Positions 1 through 13,720 of a DNA stretch of 64,000 bases are shown here, in pieces (within the stretch, counting starts at the first letter, position 1; every line of letters begins with the position of its first letter). The translations under genes were made by a program, and so were the position numbers. This stretch comes from Panorpa germanica (Eukaryota; Arthropoda; Insecta; Mecoptera; Panorpidae), in contig OY783218.1 in assembly GCA_963678705.1 (NCBI GenBank), forward strand, positions 15,138,152-15,202,151, in the 5' to 3' direction. Under the pieces are notes generated by a model that ran no database searches, was not told the origin of the DNA, and saw only the letters and a program-made list of their open reading frames with translations.

Positions 1-427
1 GTTTATGTATGTATATATATATAACGTAATCCTTTACTATATACGATATTAACTGTATGTAAATACTTCATTTGGAATCTCGTAAACGTTTTGAAACTAG
101 GGTAGAGGATATGTCGACGATTTGTACGTCTAAATACCTGTATTCATATAGAATGTAACTAAATACGTATAATATAAACCTTTATACAATTTGACAATTA
201 CCAGATTTGCTTATATGATAGGTATACGTGAGTCGTATTTTCAAAGTTATTACAGTCCGTATCTCTAAATAGCACTTTGCTATTTCTAATTTTACTACAA
301 CATAGTATTCAGATTACATTGATGGAGCAGTCACGTTTGGAGGCAAATGGTAGGAGGAAAGCAATTTTGTTTTGTTCTAAAATAGTGTAAGCTACCTGAT
401 TGGAGGTTAGGAAATTTTATAATACAT

Positions 428-803
428 CAGGGGCGGCCTTAGCGATTGTAAGGCCCCGGGCAGCAGATCTTTGCGAGACACTTGTTCTTTGTATAATTTG
501 TAAATTGTAAGTAAACATTTTTGATGATAATTGACGAGAAATCAAATTTTATGTTGGAAGTTTTATAAAAGTTAACAAGCACAAAGACGACAAATATTAA
601 TGATGATAAACTAAGGTACATGCATGTCTTAAAGAATATACGCAGTGATTCTAGTGGGATTTCTAAAGAGCGAGGCACGAGATTCAAATACATATATAGT
701 AATGAATTTTTCTACTTGAGTTGTTGCACGAGAATGCGAGGCCCCTACAAGAGCGAGACCCCCGGGCGGTTGCCCTGCTTACCATCCCCTTAGGCCGCCT
801 CTG
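428..803. mobile_element. hAT-like miniature inverted-repeat element (MITE)
   Basis: Both ends carry matching GC-rich inverted repeats in an AT-rich setting. The left end begins CAGGGGCGGCCTTAG; the right end, read on the other strand, begins CAGAGGCGGCCTAAG, and the match continues to a shared GTAAG about 25 bases in, with a few mismatches and one gap. CAGNGGCGG ends are typical of hAT-superfamily elements. The flanking eight bases (taatacat on the left, gagaacat on the right) agree at five positions, which fits a decayed 8-bp target duplication. At 376 bp with no useful open frame it is non-autonomous. The family assignment is by inference from the ends only. Confidence 0.6.
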
Positions 804-1077
804 GAGAACATAATCATATTCAGAATCTACAAATATTATTTATAAATTTATTTTTGTGATTCAAATTCATATATTTCGTACTAGTTGAAAATATTCACGG
901 TCATGAATACTTACTTGATACGGATGCATCCCAAGATATTTTCCAAATCCAAGATATTGTACAAATCAAGGCGAAAGATTCTTGGGTGTCACAAAAAAAA
1001 TTCGAATGTCAGTTACTACAGTTAATGCCAATTCAATATGCGAAAAGGAAACACTCTTCATTCTGTAGTTATAATAG

Positions 1078-1142
1078 GTGTTTTAGGTTTAGCATTGTTC
1101 TGTTCAGCTACGCGTAGCGAAAACATGAAACACCTAAAACAC
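1078..1142. repeat. Inverted repeat with 11-bp perfect arms
   Basis: GTGTTTTAGGT at 1078-1088 pairs exactly with ACCTAAAACAC at 1132-1142, leaving a 43-base loop that itself contains the palindrome CTACGCGTAG. This could be a very small MITE or simply a hairpin. No flanking duplication is evident. Confidence 0.6.
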
Positions 1143-3474
1143 AGTTTACATACCGTGGAAATAGCGATTTGGTTTGGATATTAACTAACACAATGTTTGA
1201 GTGTTCTCTTTAGTTGGATTCCACGTTCTAGAGTGTGTTTAAAGACACACACACAGACACAGAGAGAGAGATATAATAAGGGTATAAACATGCATATGTG
1301 GGATATTATATCTACAGATTGTTTTGTTAGAAAATGATATATAGCATGATTGTAATGCTAGGGTCTGATTACTTCAGGACATAGAGCGAAATGTACAAGA
1401 AATGTTGGGAACAGTATTTTAATTGTTAAATGTTCATTTAAAATATTTTCAACTTTATTAGCCTTTATTTAAATGTGTTTTCTTTGCACAATTTTAGTTA
1501 TGCTGAAAGTTTGTCTCTGCCTTCCATAGAGGTACAAGAATACAGTGTGCGAGAGGCTGAATACTGCGATAAAGGCAAAGAGAGAGATAGCTGCCGAAAG
1601 TCCTCTGTGTCTCTTTCTAGCCCAGCAGCTGCGCCTGCTTGCTGCTTATATCTCTATGCTGCCTGTAGTCAACATTATTATATTAGTACATATTCAATAA
1701 CGTTAAAATTGTGTTATGTTGTTACCACCATCCATATTTAAAGCCAACAACATAATTAGTTTCACAAACAATATTAATTCAGCTAATTATATAATCTCTG
1801 TTTCGTTTCTCAGCATTTGCTTACGACGTATTTGTTACTGGTTCTATTCTTGTAATATCAAACAGAACTCCGAATCAGAAATCAATATATAACAAATTCG
1901 AACAAACAAATAAATTTATTTGTTATTTTAGTTTTCCACCTGAGTGCCATCTTGTTTTATGTTGTTTTACTGCTATTGCTGCTGCTCAAAGCTTAGTGTT
2001 TCACTAGCATTACTATAGCGGAATTGATTTCTTTTTGGAATGCTACCCATGGCTCCACTTTTACACGTGTAGAATAATATATATTTATATATAAATCACA
2101 TTTCAATCTTATATTTTCTAGTCTACTTGATTTTTACCACGAGATTTGATTCAAAAATAAACGCTATTTATTATTTAATAACTAATAAAAGTTTTTATCT
2201 AAAAACATTTGATGAAGACATTTGATGTAAGTGATATAAGACTTTATTACATTATATTACATTTAACGTAAGTTTGTTACAAATTGTCTTATTTAAAAAA
2301 CATTAACTATAAAGTAAGGACAAACACACACACACACAAAATGTAGTAAGATAGTAAAACCGAAAGGAAATGACTATCTCATGAGCTAATCTCATCTTGT
2401 CTTTGTGGACCCCAAACGTAAAACCTAGAATTGTGTACGAGTCAGCAATGTTCCCTGGTCCACAACCAGTTAATGTAGAGTTAGGGGGTGTGGAGTCGCT
2501 TCAAGTGTGGGAATAAAGTCTTGAACTAAAGATTTCGAATAAATTTTATGAATATATTTAACAGAAACATGGAAAACTTACATACCATTTTAAGATGTTA
2601 CAATAATTATTAGATATATCATTTACGTAATTTTTCTCGTATATAGCTAACATCACAAGCTACATTTCTATATTATATCAGGGCTATACGGGTATTCTTT
2701 GGTATTGGTAAGTTTGAAAGCAAGAACAAAAGCAGGGGTTAAACCATGGAGAACAAATCCTTCTAATAGAGTGTAATATATTAACTTAAGTATGTTAAGT
2801 AAGTAGTAAATTAAATAAGAAGTCTGGAGTCGTTAAATGAATTGCTTTGTAAAAAAATAATCAAAGTCGTTATTTTAAGGACTACGGCTCAAGAACTAAG
2901 GGTGTAGGCTTGTATAATATATACCCGGTAAACACAAAACATAGATGTTACCTGATTGTTACATTCCTTTAAAATATCAAGAACACACAAAAATATCGAC
3001 ACTTAGATGCGAGTATATGGGTTTGTTTCAACTTCTTCCTTAAACATTCAAAACAATTTTTAAGACATTTAAATACACGAGTGCCTACAGAAGAATAGAG
3101 TTTCCCAATAGTCCATGAATAATATATAATTCCCTGATTGCACAACGTATTATTGGTGTAAGACTTATTGAACAGAAGTCTTTAGTAGATACTAAGGTAC
3201 TCGTAAAAGAGATACTGATGTTTCTCCAGTATATCTTCTCTCCAGAACCTCAAGTTGTTCTGGAGTGGTTTGTTTAGTGGTCATATTGATGAACGGGAGG
3301 TTTTGTGGATAGTTATAAATGATTATATACCAACAAGGGTAGTATCTGGTGGAATTAGGGGTTGAATGGCTGAATCAAAATAATAAAACATATAATATAC
3401 TATGTTATCGATATATTCATCCGGTGTGGTAATTCAAAGTTATATTAGGAGATTGTAATAGAATACGTAAGGCC

Positions 3475-3500
3475 CAGTGGCGTATCAAAAACTCTTGTGA
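3475..3500 (+). mobile_element. Lone hAT-like terminus
   Basis: The sequence starts CAGTGGCGTATC, the usual start of many animal hAT-type non-autonomous elements. No matching opposite end with a target duplication was found, so the element is probably truncated or its partner has decayed. Confidence 0.3.
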
Positions 3501-4033
3501 TATATTTTTTAAAGACCGTGATATGTAATGCTCCTAGAAAAAGGTAAAATGGGTTTTGTGCTCCAATATTCTCAGTTTATCAACATTATGTTAATATAAT
3601 TTATAACAACGGAGTCCTAGTCAGGTAACATAAGGCTGATATCTTACAAGGCCCTGATCAGGTAATCATGATATTGTTCATGGCATGAGGTAACATAAAA
3701 ATAAAAGTAATATGTTGTTGTCTATTAAATATCTAGGACGACAGACACAGCTCATACATATTTATTATTATTAAGTATGTCTTTAATATGTAAATGTAAA
3801 ATTTTCTTGTTATTATTTTAAAGACATTTTCTATTTAGATTTTGCCACTATACGATATATTCCTATCAACTTTATTCATCCAGCAAAACCTCGATGGACT
3901 ATAAATTGTTATTGTAATAGCTATGTGTCGCGTACATTGAATTCCCATTCTATTAATAATAAATGACGGCGTTACTGAAAATGTTTCAATAAATAATAAA
4001 TTCATGAATAATTTACATCATAATTTGAATATA

Positions 4034-4038
<5 letters not shown>

Positions 4039-4124
<86 letters not shown>
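4039..4124. repeat. (TA)n microsatellite running into (TG)n
   Basis: About 36 TA units are followed by about seven TG units. The tract abuts the CAGGGTGT transposon end that starts at 4125. Apparent open frames through the tract encode only repeated Tyr-Ile and are artefacts. Confidence 0.95.
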
Positions 4125-4250
4125 CAGGGTGTCCCGTAAATAGCTGCATCAAGACCTTCCGGAATATTAAAATGTGTCCCATAGCTGATTTTAAAATTAA
4201 AGGTCATGTTGAATTGAATGTTACGGTTTTTGAGTAATCGACGTTTAAAC
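4125..4250 (+). mobile_element. CAGGGTGTCCC transposon end, partial
   Basis: The sequence begins CAGGGTGTCCCGTAAAT, a terminal motif common in insect mariner-like MITEs. It shares its first eight bases with the complete TA-flanked element at 42859-43115. The opposite end (a sequence ending CACCCTG) was not found downstream. The right border given is approximate. Confidence 0.4.
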
Positions 4251-7200
4251 TTTAATATTTATGAAATAGTAATACTCAGTGACTTGCTTTTACTCGTATA
4301 GTAAGCAAGCCCTCCTATAAATTACATTATTTTTCATGCTTAATTACCGATACCCTGGAACTGAACCATTGGTTTCAATTTTTCTCCCAACTGCACTTTA
4401 TATTTTGATAAAGTTTACATCATTTAGCCATTAGTTTTTTTTTTTAACTAAAAAAAATGAAATATATAAAAAACTGTTAAAATTTATATAACTGGATTAC
4501 AGAACCCTAATTTATCAACAAAAGTTTAGAAAAGTTAAAACATTTTATAAACTTTCAACCATGTTTTTACTTTAATAAATCAATTTAAAAAATCAGCGTG
4601 GTAATCAGATATGTTGTGAATATATTATAAGGATATAATTATAATAAAAAATATGTATTTAATATATAAAAAAAGAAAAAATGCTTTAACGTCAGATATA
4701 AATCAACCCTTATCACGATAATAAAAAAATATATTTTTTTATATTAAAAATAAATTGCACATGTAACTAGTACAGTAGCGTCTAAATCAGACAGGGTTTG
4801 TGGGAAGGGAGCTCATGGCAACTCATACGATAATATATATGTTGTAATAAACAATTTATTTATTTAAAAATGCTCATAGTAATCCAGGAGTTAGTTAAGG
4901 AACAGGTAAATAGAAATAACTGTAAATCGTTTGGCAGATCCATACCTGCTACAACCAGCCCTTGTTCTATCAATTATATCAATATCACCAGTTATTACCA
5001 ATTTATTAAACTGAACCAATAGAAAACATGAAACACCTTTTAACGAACTGACAAATTTATTGTTTAAAAAATTGTTTCCAGTAAAGTTATGACATCGTGG
5101 TTAATTAACCTTCACTTCAGTTTCAATAGTAAAATATATTTGTTCATTACATAGTTTTTAGAATTTTATATCCTTCATATGGAATGTCATTGCGTTTGTT
5201 GTATGCTTAATGCACTTGCAATGGAAATGGAATAATCTACATGCACGATATTTCACACTTGTATTAAAACATATTTAATGATTGCGTGTTTAAATGTTTA
5301 GAATGGAATTAAGTAATGTTTATACTATATACCTATTTAAATCGGGTTCTGAAGTACCTTGTAAATGGTGCAATAGTTGGATAGAGCTTTAACCACAATT
5401 AGAACCTATTTTTTAAGGGAGCTCTAACTCTACCTTATGTCGACTGTTTAAAAAGAGTTTAGCAAGTTGCATTTGTGTACGAGCACACTTGCAACAAGAC
5501 TTTCTAACGAAAAAATTGTCTGTCTAAGACAGAGAGAATTTACCGTCGTTCCTAGGGGGTCGCGGGGCTCAACAATAGTACTAAAACACATACGCACGCC
5601 ACTGTACAATTTACTAATACATTACCTATACGTAAATCTTCTACTTATCTCTTTAAATTATTTATTTGCATGAGAAATATTTGAACTGCATTTTTAGCCA
5701 CGAGTTTCTAAATATTGAATTTTATATCTAAATTTTTGGACAAGTTTTGACGTTGATGTCAAGTTCATCAAATACTTCATTTACCTTTTTTATAGCTGTC
5801 ATTTTGTCTATCGCAGTACTAATATTTTGATCAATTAATAATAAATATTCATGATGATACTCGCTTTTTATATTGCAGTGACATAAATATAAAAAATTCT
5901 TCAATTCAAATATTTTTAACGAATGTATAATTCAGAGAATTTGCAGCTTGCATTAGTGATAACATTTTTAACATTTTATTCTCAGCTATTTTTATTACAA
6001 AATATATCGATTCGTTTTTTTATTGAAAATAATATTATTAGTCTCCATTGCTTTCTGTTCAAATGATACAAGCTTTGATAAAGTTTATGTCGAGCTCGTA
6101 ATGGCATTCAAATTTGTAGGATAATTTTAAAATCATATACTCTATAGTTTTATAGATAAGGCGCTATATTGTTTAGATTTAACTCAGAGAATTTAATTAA
6201 TTCACACATAATATAACTACATATTCATACCCCCAGTTCTGTAGAAGCTTCACTTTAAATTACGTAAAGCTCCTGCAGTTATAGTTTATCTTAATCGGTG
6301 CATACATCATACTTGTATACATAGTTGTATACATAACTACATCTAACTGCAATGTTACGTTTATTATTGCGTCCAAAATATTTTGAAATATATCATATTT
6401 TACATGCAAACTGGCCTACTTGACGGGTCTTTATTCAACACCACTTACTAAATATATAAACTAACAAGGCAGAAAATATAAGTATACATCAATAAATTCT
6501 CTGTATACTATCCACCTGTGATTCCGTATAATATATTATTATATTTGGGTAGTCGTGTAGTTTGTACTATAATATGAATACAGCTGAAAAGAAATGTTTA
6601 ATATGTTAAAATAATAATGACTTGGCTTAAAAATTGACGGTAAAGAAGGGATTCATTGTTTGAGAAATTTAAATTAAAATTTATCCCAAAAAGAAAGCTA
6701 TGTATATGTAACAATATTGTGATGATTATAGAGTGGCTCCAAGTGGTTCCAACGAAATCGTGGATACCGTAGTATCATTCTACGATACAGAATATTCTAT
6801 TACATACAAATCTGCATCAATATGGCGGTAAGCAAACGATATTCAATATGGTTATATTTCTCCTACATAATATAGAAAACTGGTCCTATCTACTTGCCCG
6901 GAAGTCCATATACTCGACTCGTAATCTAGAGCAAGCAAACAGAAGCGATCAGCCAGGTATACTACTCGCATATACTGTAACATCTGGCAACACTAAATGA
7001 TACATATATGCAACAACAAAATGGAACACTAAAGACTAAATGGAATAATATGAGGCTATTATAGTCTTTTGTGGAAATTTATAACAAATGTATTTTATTT
7101 TAAAGAGATTGGGAAGATAATAAATTCATAGTTCGTGAATTTACATACAATGTTAAGGAAGTTTTGTAGTTGGATTAGATACCGGTAGCTTCTAAATGTA

Positions 7201-7719
7201 ACTAACATTTTCTTGTATCAAAATTTTTCTGGTTTAAATCTTGTTAACTGTAAGTCAGTTTACGGAAGGAATATCTGGTCGGCGGAATCTGAATCGGAAA
7301 TAATGTATCGACATTTTGGCGTTTTACTCTTAATTCCAATAACAGCAGCAAACGAAATGTTGCATTACGCATTGAAAAAGCTACAGATTTATATGAGCGA
7401 TGCTTTTTAACCTGTACACAGCTTAAATGGTAAAATTTGTGAGTACGCCTCCACGCTTTTGATGTATTTTGATGTATAATCTTACATTAAATAGGGAGAC
7501 TTTTTTATTCGAATAGGTAAAACATGTTTTTTTCAATATTTAATGTATGGAAGATTATATTCTATAATATGTTTGACCAAAAAAAGAAGTACAGATTACA
7601 GAATTATAGATTTTATCTCCCTTTCATGTTTGGGCGGATGCTTTTATATATTTCATGTTTAGCTAATCCAGCTCAATAGTTTGTGCACATTTATAAAGAA
7701 ATATATCTATATGGAATGT

Positions 7720-7722
<3 letters not shown>
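4251..7722. other. AT-rich DNA, no gene seen
   Basis: Very AT-rich with no exon-like stretch supported by both splice signals and composition. A 35-codon open frame at 7303-7410 starts with a hydrophobic run (FGVLLLIPITAA), but it has no supporting context. A hAT-like end at 5550-5604 is listed separately. Confidence 0.6.
5550..5604 (-). mobile_element. hAT-like terminus (minus orientation)
   Basis: Read on the minus strand from 5604, this begins CAGTGGCGTGCGTATGTG and runs into a GC-rich stretch with GAGCCCCGCGACCCC. The terminus and composition match hAT-type elements. A possible partner is CAGTAGCGT near 4775, but the flanks do not give a target duplication, so the full extent is unknown. 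Confidence 0.45.

Positions 7723-7784
<62 letters not shown>
7723..7784. repeat. (TA)n microsatellite
   Basis: About 30 uninterrupted TA units. Confidence 0.95.
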
Positions 7785-7788
<4 letters not shown>

Positions 7789-10700
7789 TCTCTCATATTT
7801 GAGCAAACTGCGGTTATTGTTGCGAAACTTTCAAAAGACCCTTTTGTATCTCTAGAGCTTTAAAGCTATTTTTTCGTATTTGTGCTATGAAATGGGTCGT
7901 TGGGCATATTTTATCATTTCGCCTCAAGACAGACACGAGGTTGCTTTCATATACATATATGGAATCAGTTTTCAAACGGTGGATTAATTTTATTGTTCTA
8001 AAATCAATGTGTACCAAATTCTAACATGGGAATTATTACGTATGAGAGTATATTAGATTCCATAAAGTTTCATTCCATTATCACAGCCAATTCATTTGTT
8101 TATTCCATTTGTTTGTTTTGATATCTCTACTCCCTTGGTCTCTATATACAGGTCACTTAATACAATTGCTTGTGATTTTGATGTCACTTTAAACATCATT
8201 TCAAATGTCAGATACAAATTTGATTGCTTGACCATAGTGCTTACGTCTACCTGATATTAGTTGTTAAACTATCAAGACTGTATTCGAAATAAAAATCATT
8301 TAATCTTGTAATCTTTCTAAGTAAATATTTTAAAAACTAAATTAATATTGTTGAAGAGCTTTATCCGAGCTTTAAGCAGCTTTATTCAATTTTGAAATAT
8401 AGTTATTGTAAACCATCACGTAGGTCGGTATTATCGCATTGGATTTATCATTCAATTATGGAAGAGCATTTCAAAAATTCTATGTTTCGAAGACCGTCTG
8501 TCTTAAAGTAAATTTGTTAGCGTTTGTTCAATGTCTTGTCTCTTAGATTGTCGATTGAGGGGTCGTACTAAGACACCTTATTTTTTATATTTATATTCAA
8601 GTATCCTTACAACAGAATTTCGTAAAGGCATCTTTTCAAGTGTTATTATTGTAATGTGAGAAATGGCCAACGTCGTAATATACCTGTATCCGTCCAGGTA
8701 TATGACGTGGAGTGTTCGGTTCATTTCTGTCGTATACAGGCAAGCTGTTATATTATTCCATTTGGTAATGCACGAGTATGTCATAGAGCCACTAGTGTTT
8801 TAAGACTCCGGACTGGAGAAACGCTATTACTTCATATAAATGAATTAAACTGAGCTATTAACCGATTTACTGCTTACTTTATACAGTTATATGAACGCTT
8901 TTATTACAATAAAGTAAATTATCTAGCTATGAAAGAACATTAGACAAACGAGATGATTTTAAAATAAAATACTTTAGTGCAATGTTTTTTCGCCTTTGAT
9001 AATGTATTAGACAATTCACTCTAATTACTAAACGTAATATAAAATGTTATTTAAAAATATGTAGCCTACTTTTTCAATGCTTATTGCACGCGTTCCTTAA
9101 CAACGGGGTAAAAAATGAGTTTCGTTATGTTGTTAAATTCGTACTCAAAGATAATATTATTTAAATACGATCTGCTCTAAATTAAACTATACGCTCAGTC
9201 TTACTTGACTGGAAAATGTAGCCTTCGGGTCAGATTAATTCCTTGTTTAAGCCAACCCTGCATCCCCTACCCCCCACCCCACCCCTCTATACCTAATGCT
9301 AATCTATAACGAATACGTTATGTAACAAATTTATGTAGAAAATTAAAATTTAATTCTCTACTCTATATTTTATGTGCTTAGCACATAATTCAAAGCAAAT
9401 ATTAACCTGTGGCTTAATGTTAGTCCATATTTAACAGACATGGTTAAATATTCTGTTTGTAAGTTTTTAACCGTAGATTAGATGGAAATATACTTGATAA
9501 GCTTCCTAAATTAAACATTGCCCGTGAGTTGTGTTTGTGGCTGACTCGTGTGTCTTCTTTTACTTGTAAGAATATGTTATTTCATAAGACGTGCAAATTT
9601 AAATTTGGTGAACGTGGTACACTTCGGATATGTTAAGATCGCGTTGTTAAAGATTGTTAAAAGACCACACAAGTGAGGCGATATTAGAGCGGTAACTGCC
9701 AAAGTATGGTAGTACTAATTTAAGTATATGTATAAAGTTGGTGCACAACACTTACAACTTATCAAGACAAGTTTATTTGATTTATCTGGATTTTAACATT
9801 TATTGTATGTATGTAATGTTTTAATTAAATAACAATTTCTCTTACAATTTATTAATGAACTTAGCCTTAATTTTGTAATTTGTTTGGGCGTTACGTTGTA
9901 CATACATCCGTGGAAATTCTAAATGTGTTCGATAGAAACTGAGTAAGGCAGAAATTTCCAATATGCGGCTCTTTCTAAAATTGTAATTCTGCATTATGAT
10001 TTGTTGTTTTAAAATGAATACCAGCTTTCATTAAACCGATTGTCGAGAAAAATATTAATAACAGTAATTTCTATAACAACTAATTTTGATTGATTATACT
10101 TCTGAAATTTGATTTTAAATTTTTTAACAAAAGAAAACAAAAATCATAATGTAGTATATCGAACTAATTGGCTCTTGTAGACATATTTTGAACATCCCTG
10201 CTACAATGAGTAAGTGGTGTAATTAAATAAATTATTGATAAGCACCGTTGCATATTGTATGATATTACCAATAATGCCAATGCTCGTAATATCCATAATA
10301 TGGGGTTAGAGTAGGGTTAACGTTAAGCCGTTAGCTGTACCCTGTAGTACCCTATCTGCTACCCCTCTCCTTGTCCTCTCACCCTTATACAGTGAACTGT
10401 TATCTCGTAAATGAATTATACTAATTATTAGATTATACGAATGGTAACAATAATATTACGTATTAAATAAATTAAAAAATGTATTATGTATTAGCTATTT
10501 ATGTCATGGTGTACCAGTGAGCTAATTAAGGTCAGTAACAATTATACTCATATTCGAATTTAATAGATGACTCATGTCAGTTATAAATAATGAAGTCATT
10601 ATGTATTAGAAATTATGTTTTTCATTAGGCTTTCGAATTTATAGATAAAAGATAATGGTATTGACTAAATAATAAGGTTGAATTAATATTTATGTTCCCC

Positions 10701-13570
10701 TATGCTGGATTAAACTTTTGTAAATGGTTATGAAATACACGTTCCGGTTTACCTGTACAGGTAATCTGTTCAAACAAACCTGCCTGCCTGAACTTGATAT
10801 ATATACTAATAAAAAATATTATCTATCAAAAATGAAAGTTTACAAGAATGTCTCTTCATATTTCAGCCCGTTGAATCTGTTATTCTTTTGACAAGTAAAT
10901 TTAACAAACGCACAAATTGACTGTAAACTGGATTACACTGTACCGACATTGGCAATTGCGCTAAGTCATGCCTGTCACACTTCCACATCAAAAATATGTC
11001 ATAACAATAATACACGGAATTAGATTTGCAAATGGATTTGAAAAATAAATATGCTTCAAAACTTTTAGGCTAATTGGTTCGTAATTTTATTTCTTTCTTT
11101 GCTTTCTAAATGTCCTTTTGTTTTCTTACAAACATTTGTATTAACTTCACATACACATGATAGAAACTAATTTCTTTTAGATTTTGTTTAATATTCTGCT
11201 AATACCCGTTACACTAAGAAATATCTGTAAAGCTTCAGTCGTTGCGAACGTAACTTTGTTCTTTTTTATATGTCGAGCATATATCCTAATTATCCTATGC
11301 ATAAAACATTCCACAATATGTCTTCTAAGTTCTTTGCATAAATAACTAATGAGCTTGTAACTATAATGTATTTTGTGTGGACGGCATCAACATCAAAGCG
11401 TTGTATGATAATACTCACAATTAAACTGAATATTCTTGAGCATCAATGCATCGCATTATAAATGTAATAGTTAATTTTAAATGAAAGAAATTCCCATCAC
11501 AGCTGCAATAATAAATATTGGCTCTTAACGAAAACTGTTCAACACTTTGTCCTGCCTACGAAACATTTGTCAAGCAAATTTCAATTCGTATACATATTTT
11601 ATTTGCAAATATCTATTTATATAACTAGGATTACGTCAGTCGTTCATGTACTCATGTTTCAAATAAAAATAATTGGTTTGTGAACCAATGAATTTCTATA
11701 AATCTGTACAATATATTGATTGATGCCAGGATCCAACAGAGTGTGAAAGGTATGCATAATTAAATAGCAGATATCACTTGCAGTCATATCAAGCAACACA
11801 TAAAGTTGTGATATTAAAAATGTGGTATACAAGTTTAAATATGGCTGAATTGTATAACAGTTGCGAGATTATTTTTTACATTTAATTCTTTAAAACTAGA
11901 CCGTCCTATTCATGACACCCTGTTGCCACGGTTTAGTAGATAATTAGGTAATTATCAAAGTATTTTAGTGTATTAGTTAATTTTTAATGAGCCTAATGTC
12001 AATTTTAATGAATTTCAATTTCGAGCATGTTGTACTGACAATTTATTTAAGTTCAAAAACAAAATAATTAAAATTAAATTACATTCGTGTTTAATTTTAT
12101 TATATTGAATTAATTATTATTTACTTTTGTTCTATTTTTGGTCCTAAAAATACATGATATAAATTCTATGTTTTGCCGGTAAATAGGGTAGCTACCGGAA
12201 ATAAAATAGACAATCTTAATTACGATTGTTTTCGATCCTAATTATTTGGGTCGTTATTTTTAAAGAGGGATAAGTCTATTTAGGAAAAATCAGTAGAAGA
12301 GTATCTGCTACATAAATGTTCGTTTGCTTATTGAGTATATATTTTAGAATTGTTAACAGAACTATTATTATTTTTATGTATGTTCATATATAAAGATGTT
12401 TCTATTATCATCGCTCACTTCACTCGTAAGAATGCCAGGGGGTCCGTTTCCTCAGGAGTTGCTATTGCATGGATCAGCTTAAATCAAGCATTCCTATCAC
12501 GTTCCTAGTTGTATCATTCCATAGCTTAGATATAAAGTAAAATATGCATACATCTTTCGGCAAAAGTCAAAAAGAAAAAAATCAAAAAGAAAATCATAGA
12601 TACTACAATACACAAAAAATGAATGTACGTATCCATACCCTACCATACTGAAATGGAAATGGAATGAAAATTCAATGATTTATGCAAATAGAAATTGTGT
12701 TTATATAAACAGAGCAAACAAGAAAAATATTGTTGAAACGAGACAACGAGATGTATTACATATTTAAATAAATCATTTATATTGTGCATGCATTTCCACT
12801 GATTGTCAGATTTTATTTTGATTTACAAATTAGACATTGAAGATTTACAAGGTAAACACTCGTCCCAATCGGTGTTTACCTGATGTAAAATCATAACAGA
12901 TGTAAGCCTTGTTTGTTTACATGATTAAAATCGTTATCAAAGGTTTCTCTTGAGTATTTTTTTCCAGACCACTCAAAAGCTTTACTATATTATCTGCTTT
13001 TCCAAGTCTGTTTGCAGACTTAATATATCTTTGATGCATCAGTGGAACCTGTTTTTATACACTTTTGTTTATCATCATCACAAATCTTCTTCTTCTTTTT
13101 CTTTTTTCATTATTTTCATGATCTGGTTAACGTTTACACAATAAACTAGAATATTTTTAAGATTGTAATCATAATAGAATTCCGTTCTGTATAGTAGAAT
13201 GTTGATGACATAAGAGGATTAGCAAAACCATCAACGATTCCGCAAGAACAACAAAAGTAAACCTTCGTTAGATATATAGCAAATAGTGAGAGAAGGGCAA
13301 AGAGGAGAAACCTTGAATATCTTTCTAAATTAAATTCTTTCTCCAATTGCTAATTACAATAGTAATCTAAATTATCTTATTTTCCAGAACTGCGATTAGT
13401 TTAATAATTAAAAGATAAGACAAACGTTGTTGGTAGCTTAGCCTAGATTGCTACTTATTGTAATATTATTATAAGCTACTTGCCAGAACATATTGATACG
13501 ATTTACGTAATATTAAAATCATATTAACTTCCGTTTAACGTTGTCTTATAAATGTATCCAATGCGTTTAA
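7785..13570. other. AT-rich DNA, no gene seen
   Basis: No exon supported. A 49-base segment at about 8418-8466 resembles 16217-16265 (both contain a GGTATT/GGCATT-to-ATGGAAGAG core) and may be an old dispersed repeat. A C-rich G-quadruplex motif at 9264-9285 is listed separately. The patch at 8650-8850 is slightly GC-richer and open in two frames, without a recognisable domain. Confidence 0.55.
9264..9285 (-). other. G-quadruplex motif on the minus strand
   Basis: The + strand carries four C-runs of 4, 6, 4 and 4 bases separated by 2, 1 and 1 bases, so the minus strand has four G-runs of at least four with very short loops. That meets the strict G4 consensus and is striking in DNA of about 30% GC. 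Confidence 0.7.
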
Positions 13571-13593
13571 CCAAAATCGTTCAGTGAGAGTGG

Positions 13594-13720
13594 TATAAAA
13601 GTGTATGGTATGGGTAAACATTTTCCATCGACGCCCTTGTTGTCGCTAGAGCGTCGTTCAGCGTCGCGATGCTACGTGTACGTGCCGGAGAACGCGGAAT
13701 GATCAACGTTTCTTTGATGT
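13594..13720. other. CpG-rich island with TATAAAA at its left edge
   Basis: About 15 CpG dinucleotides fall within roughly 110 bases, far above the surroundings. A TATAAAA box lies at 13594-13600. Both strands are open: a 30-codon + frame starts at 13610 (ends ..YVPENAE, stop), and a minus frame covers the island with an arginine/alanine-rich stretch. The island could be a small promoter, an exon of an unrecognised gene, or a transposon remnant. Nothing in the sequence settles this. Confidence 0.3.

Larger units (their letters stand above)
804..4038. other. AT-rich DNA, no gene seen
   Basis: No convincing exon. A slightly GC-richer patch at 1500-1680 is open in one + frame for about 80 codons, but its translation is serine/cysteine-rich without a recognisable domain. 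A hairpin at 1078-1142 and a lone hAT-like end at 3475 are listed separately. A possible 26-nt micro-exon at 2682-2707 (between CAG and GTAAGT) is no better than chance pairing of splice motifs. Confidence 0.6.

Noticed and set aside
1475-1741. 88-codon + frame with Ser/Cys-rich translation
   Set aside because: No standard ATG with good context, no domain and no splice support. It is probably a slightly GC-richer insert.
2682-2707. 26-nt micro-exon between ATATCAG and GTAAGT
   Set aside because: Splice-like words pair at this distance by chance in a 64-kb AT-rich window, and there is no other evidence.
4004-4237. Open frames through (TA)n encoding poly Tyr-Ile
   Set aside because: Artefact of the microsatellite. 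The same occurs on the minus strand and at 40045-40257.
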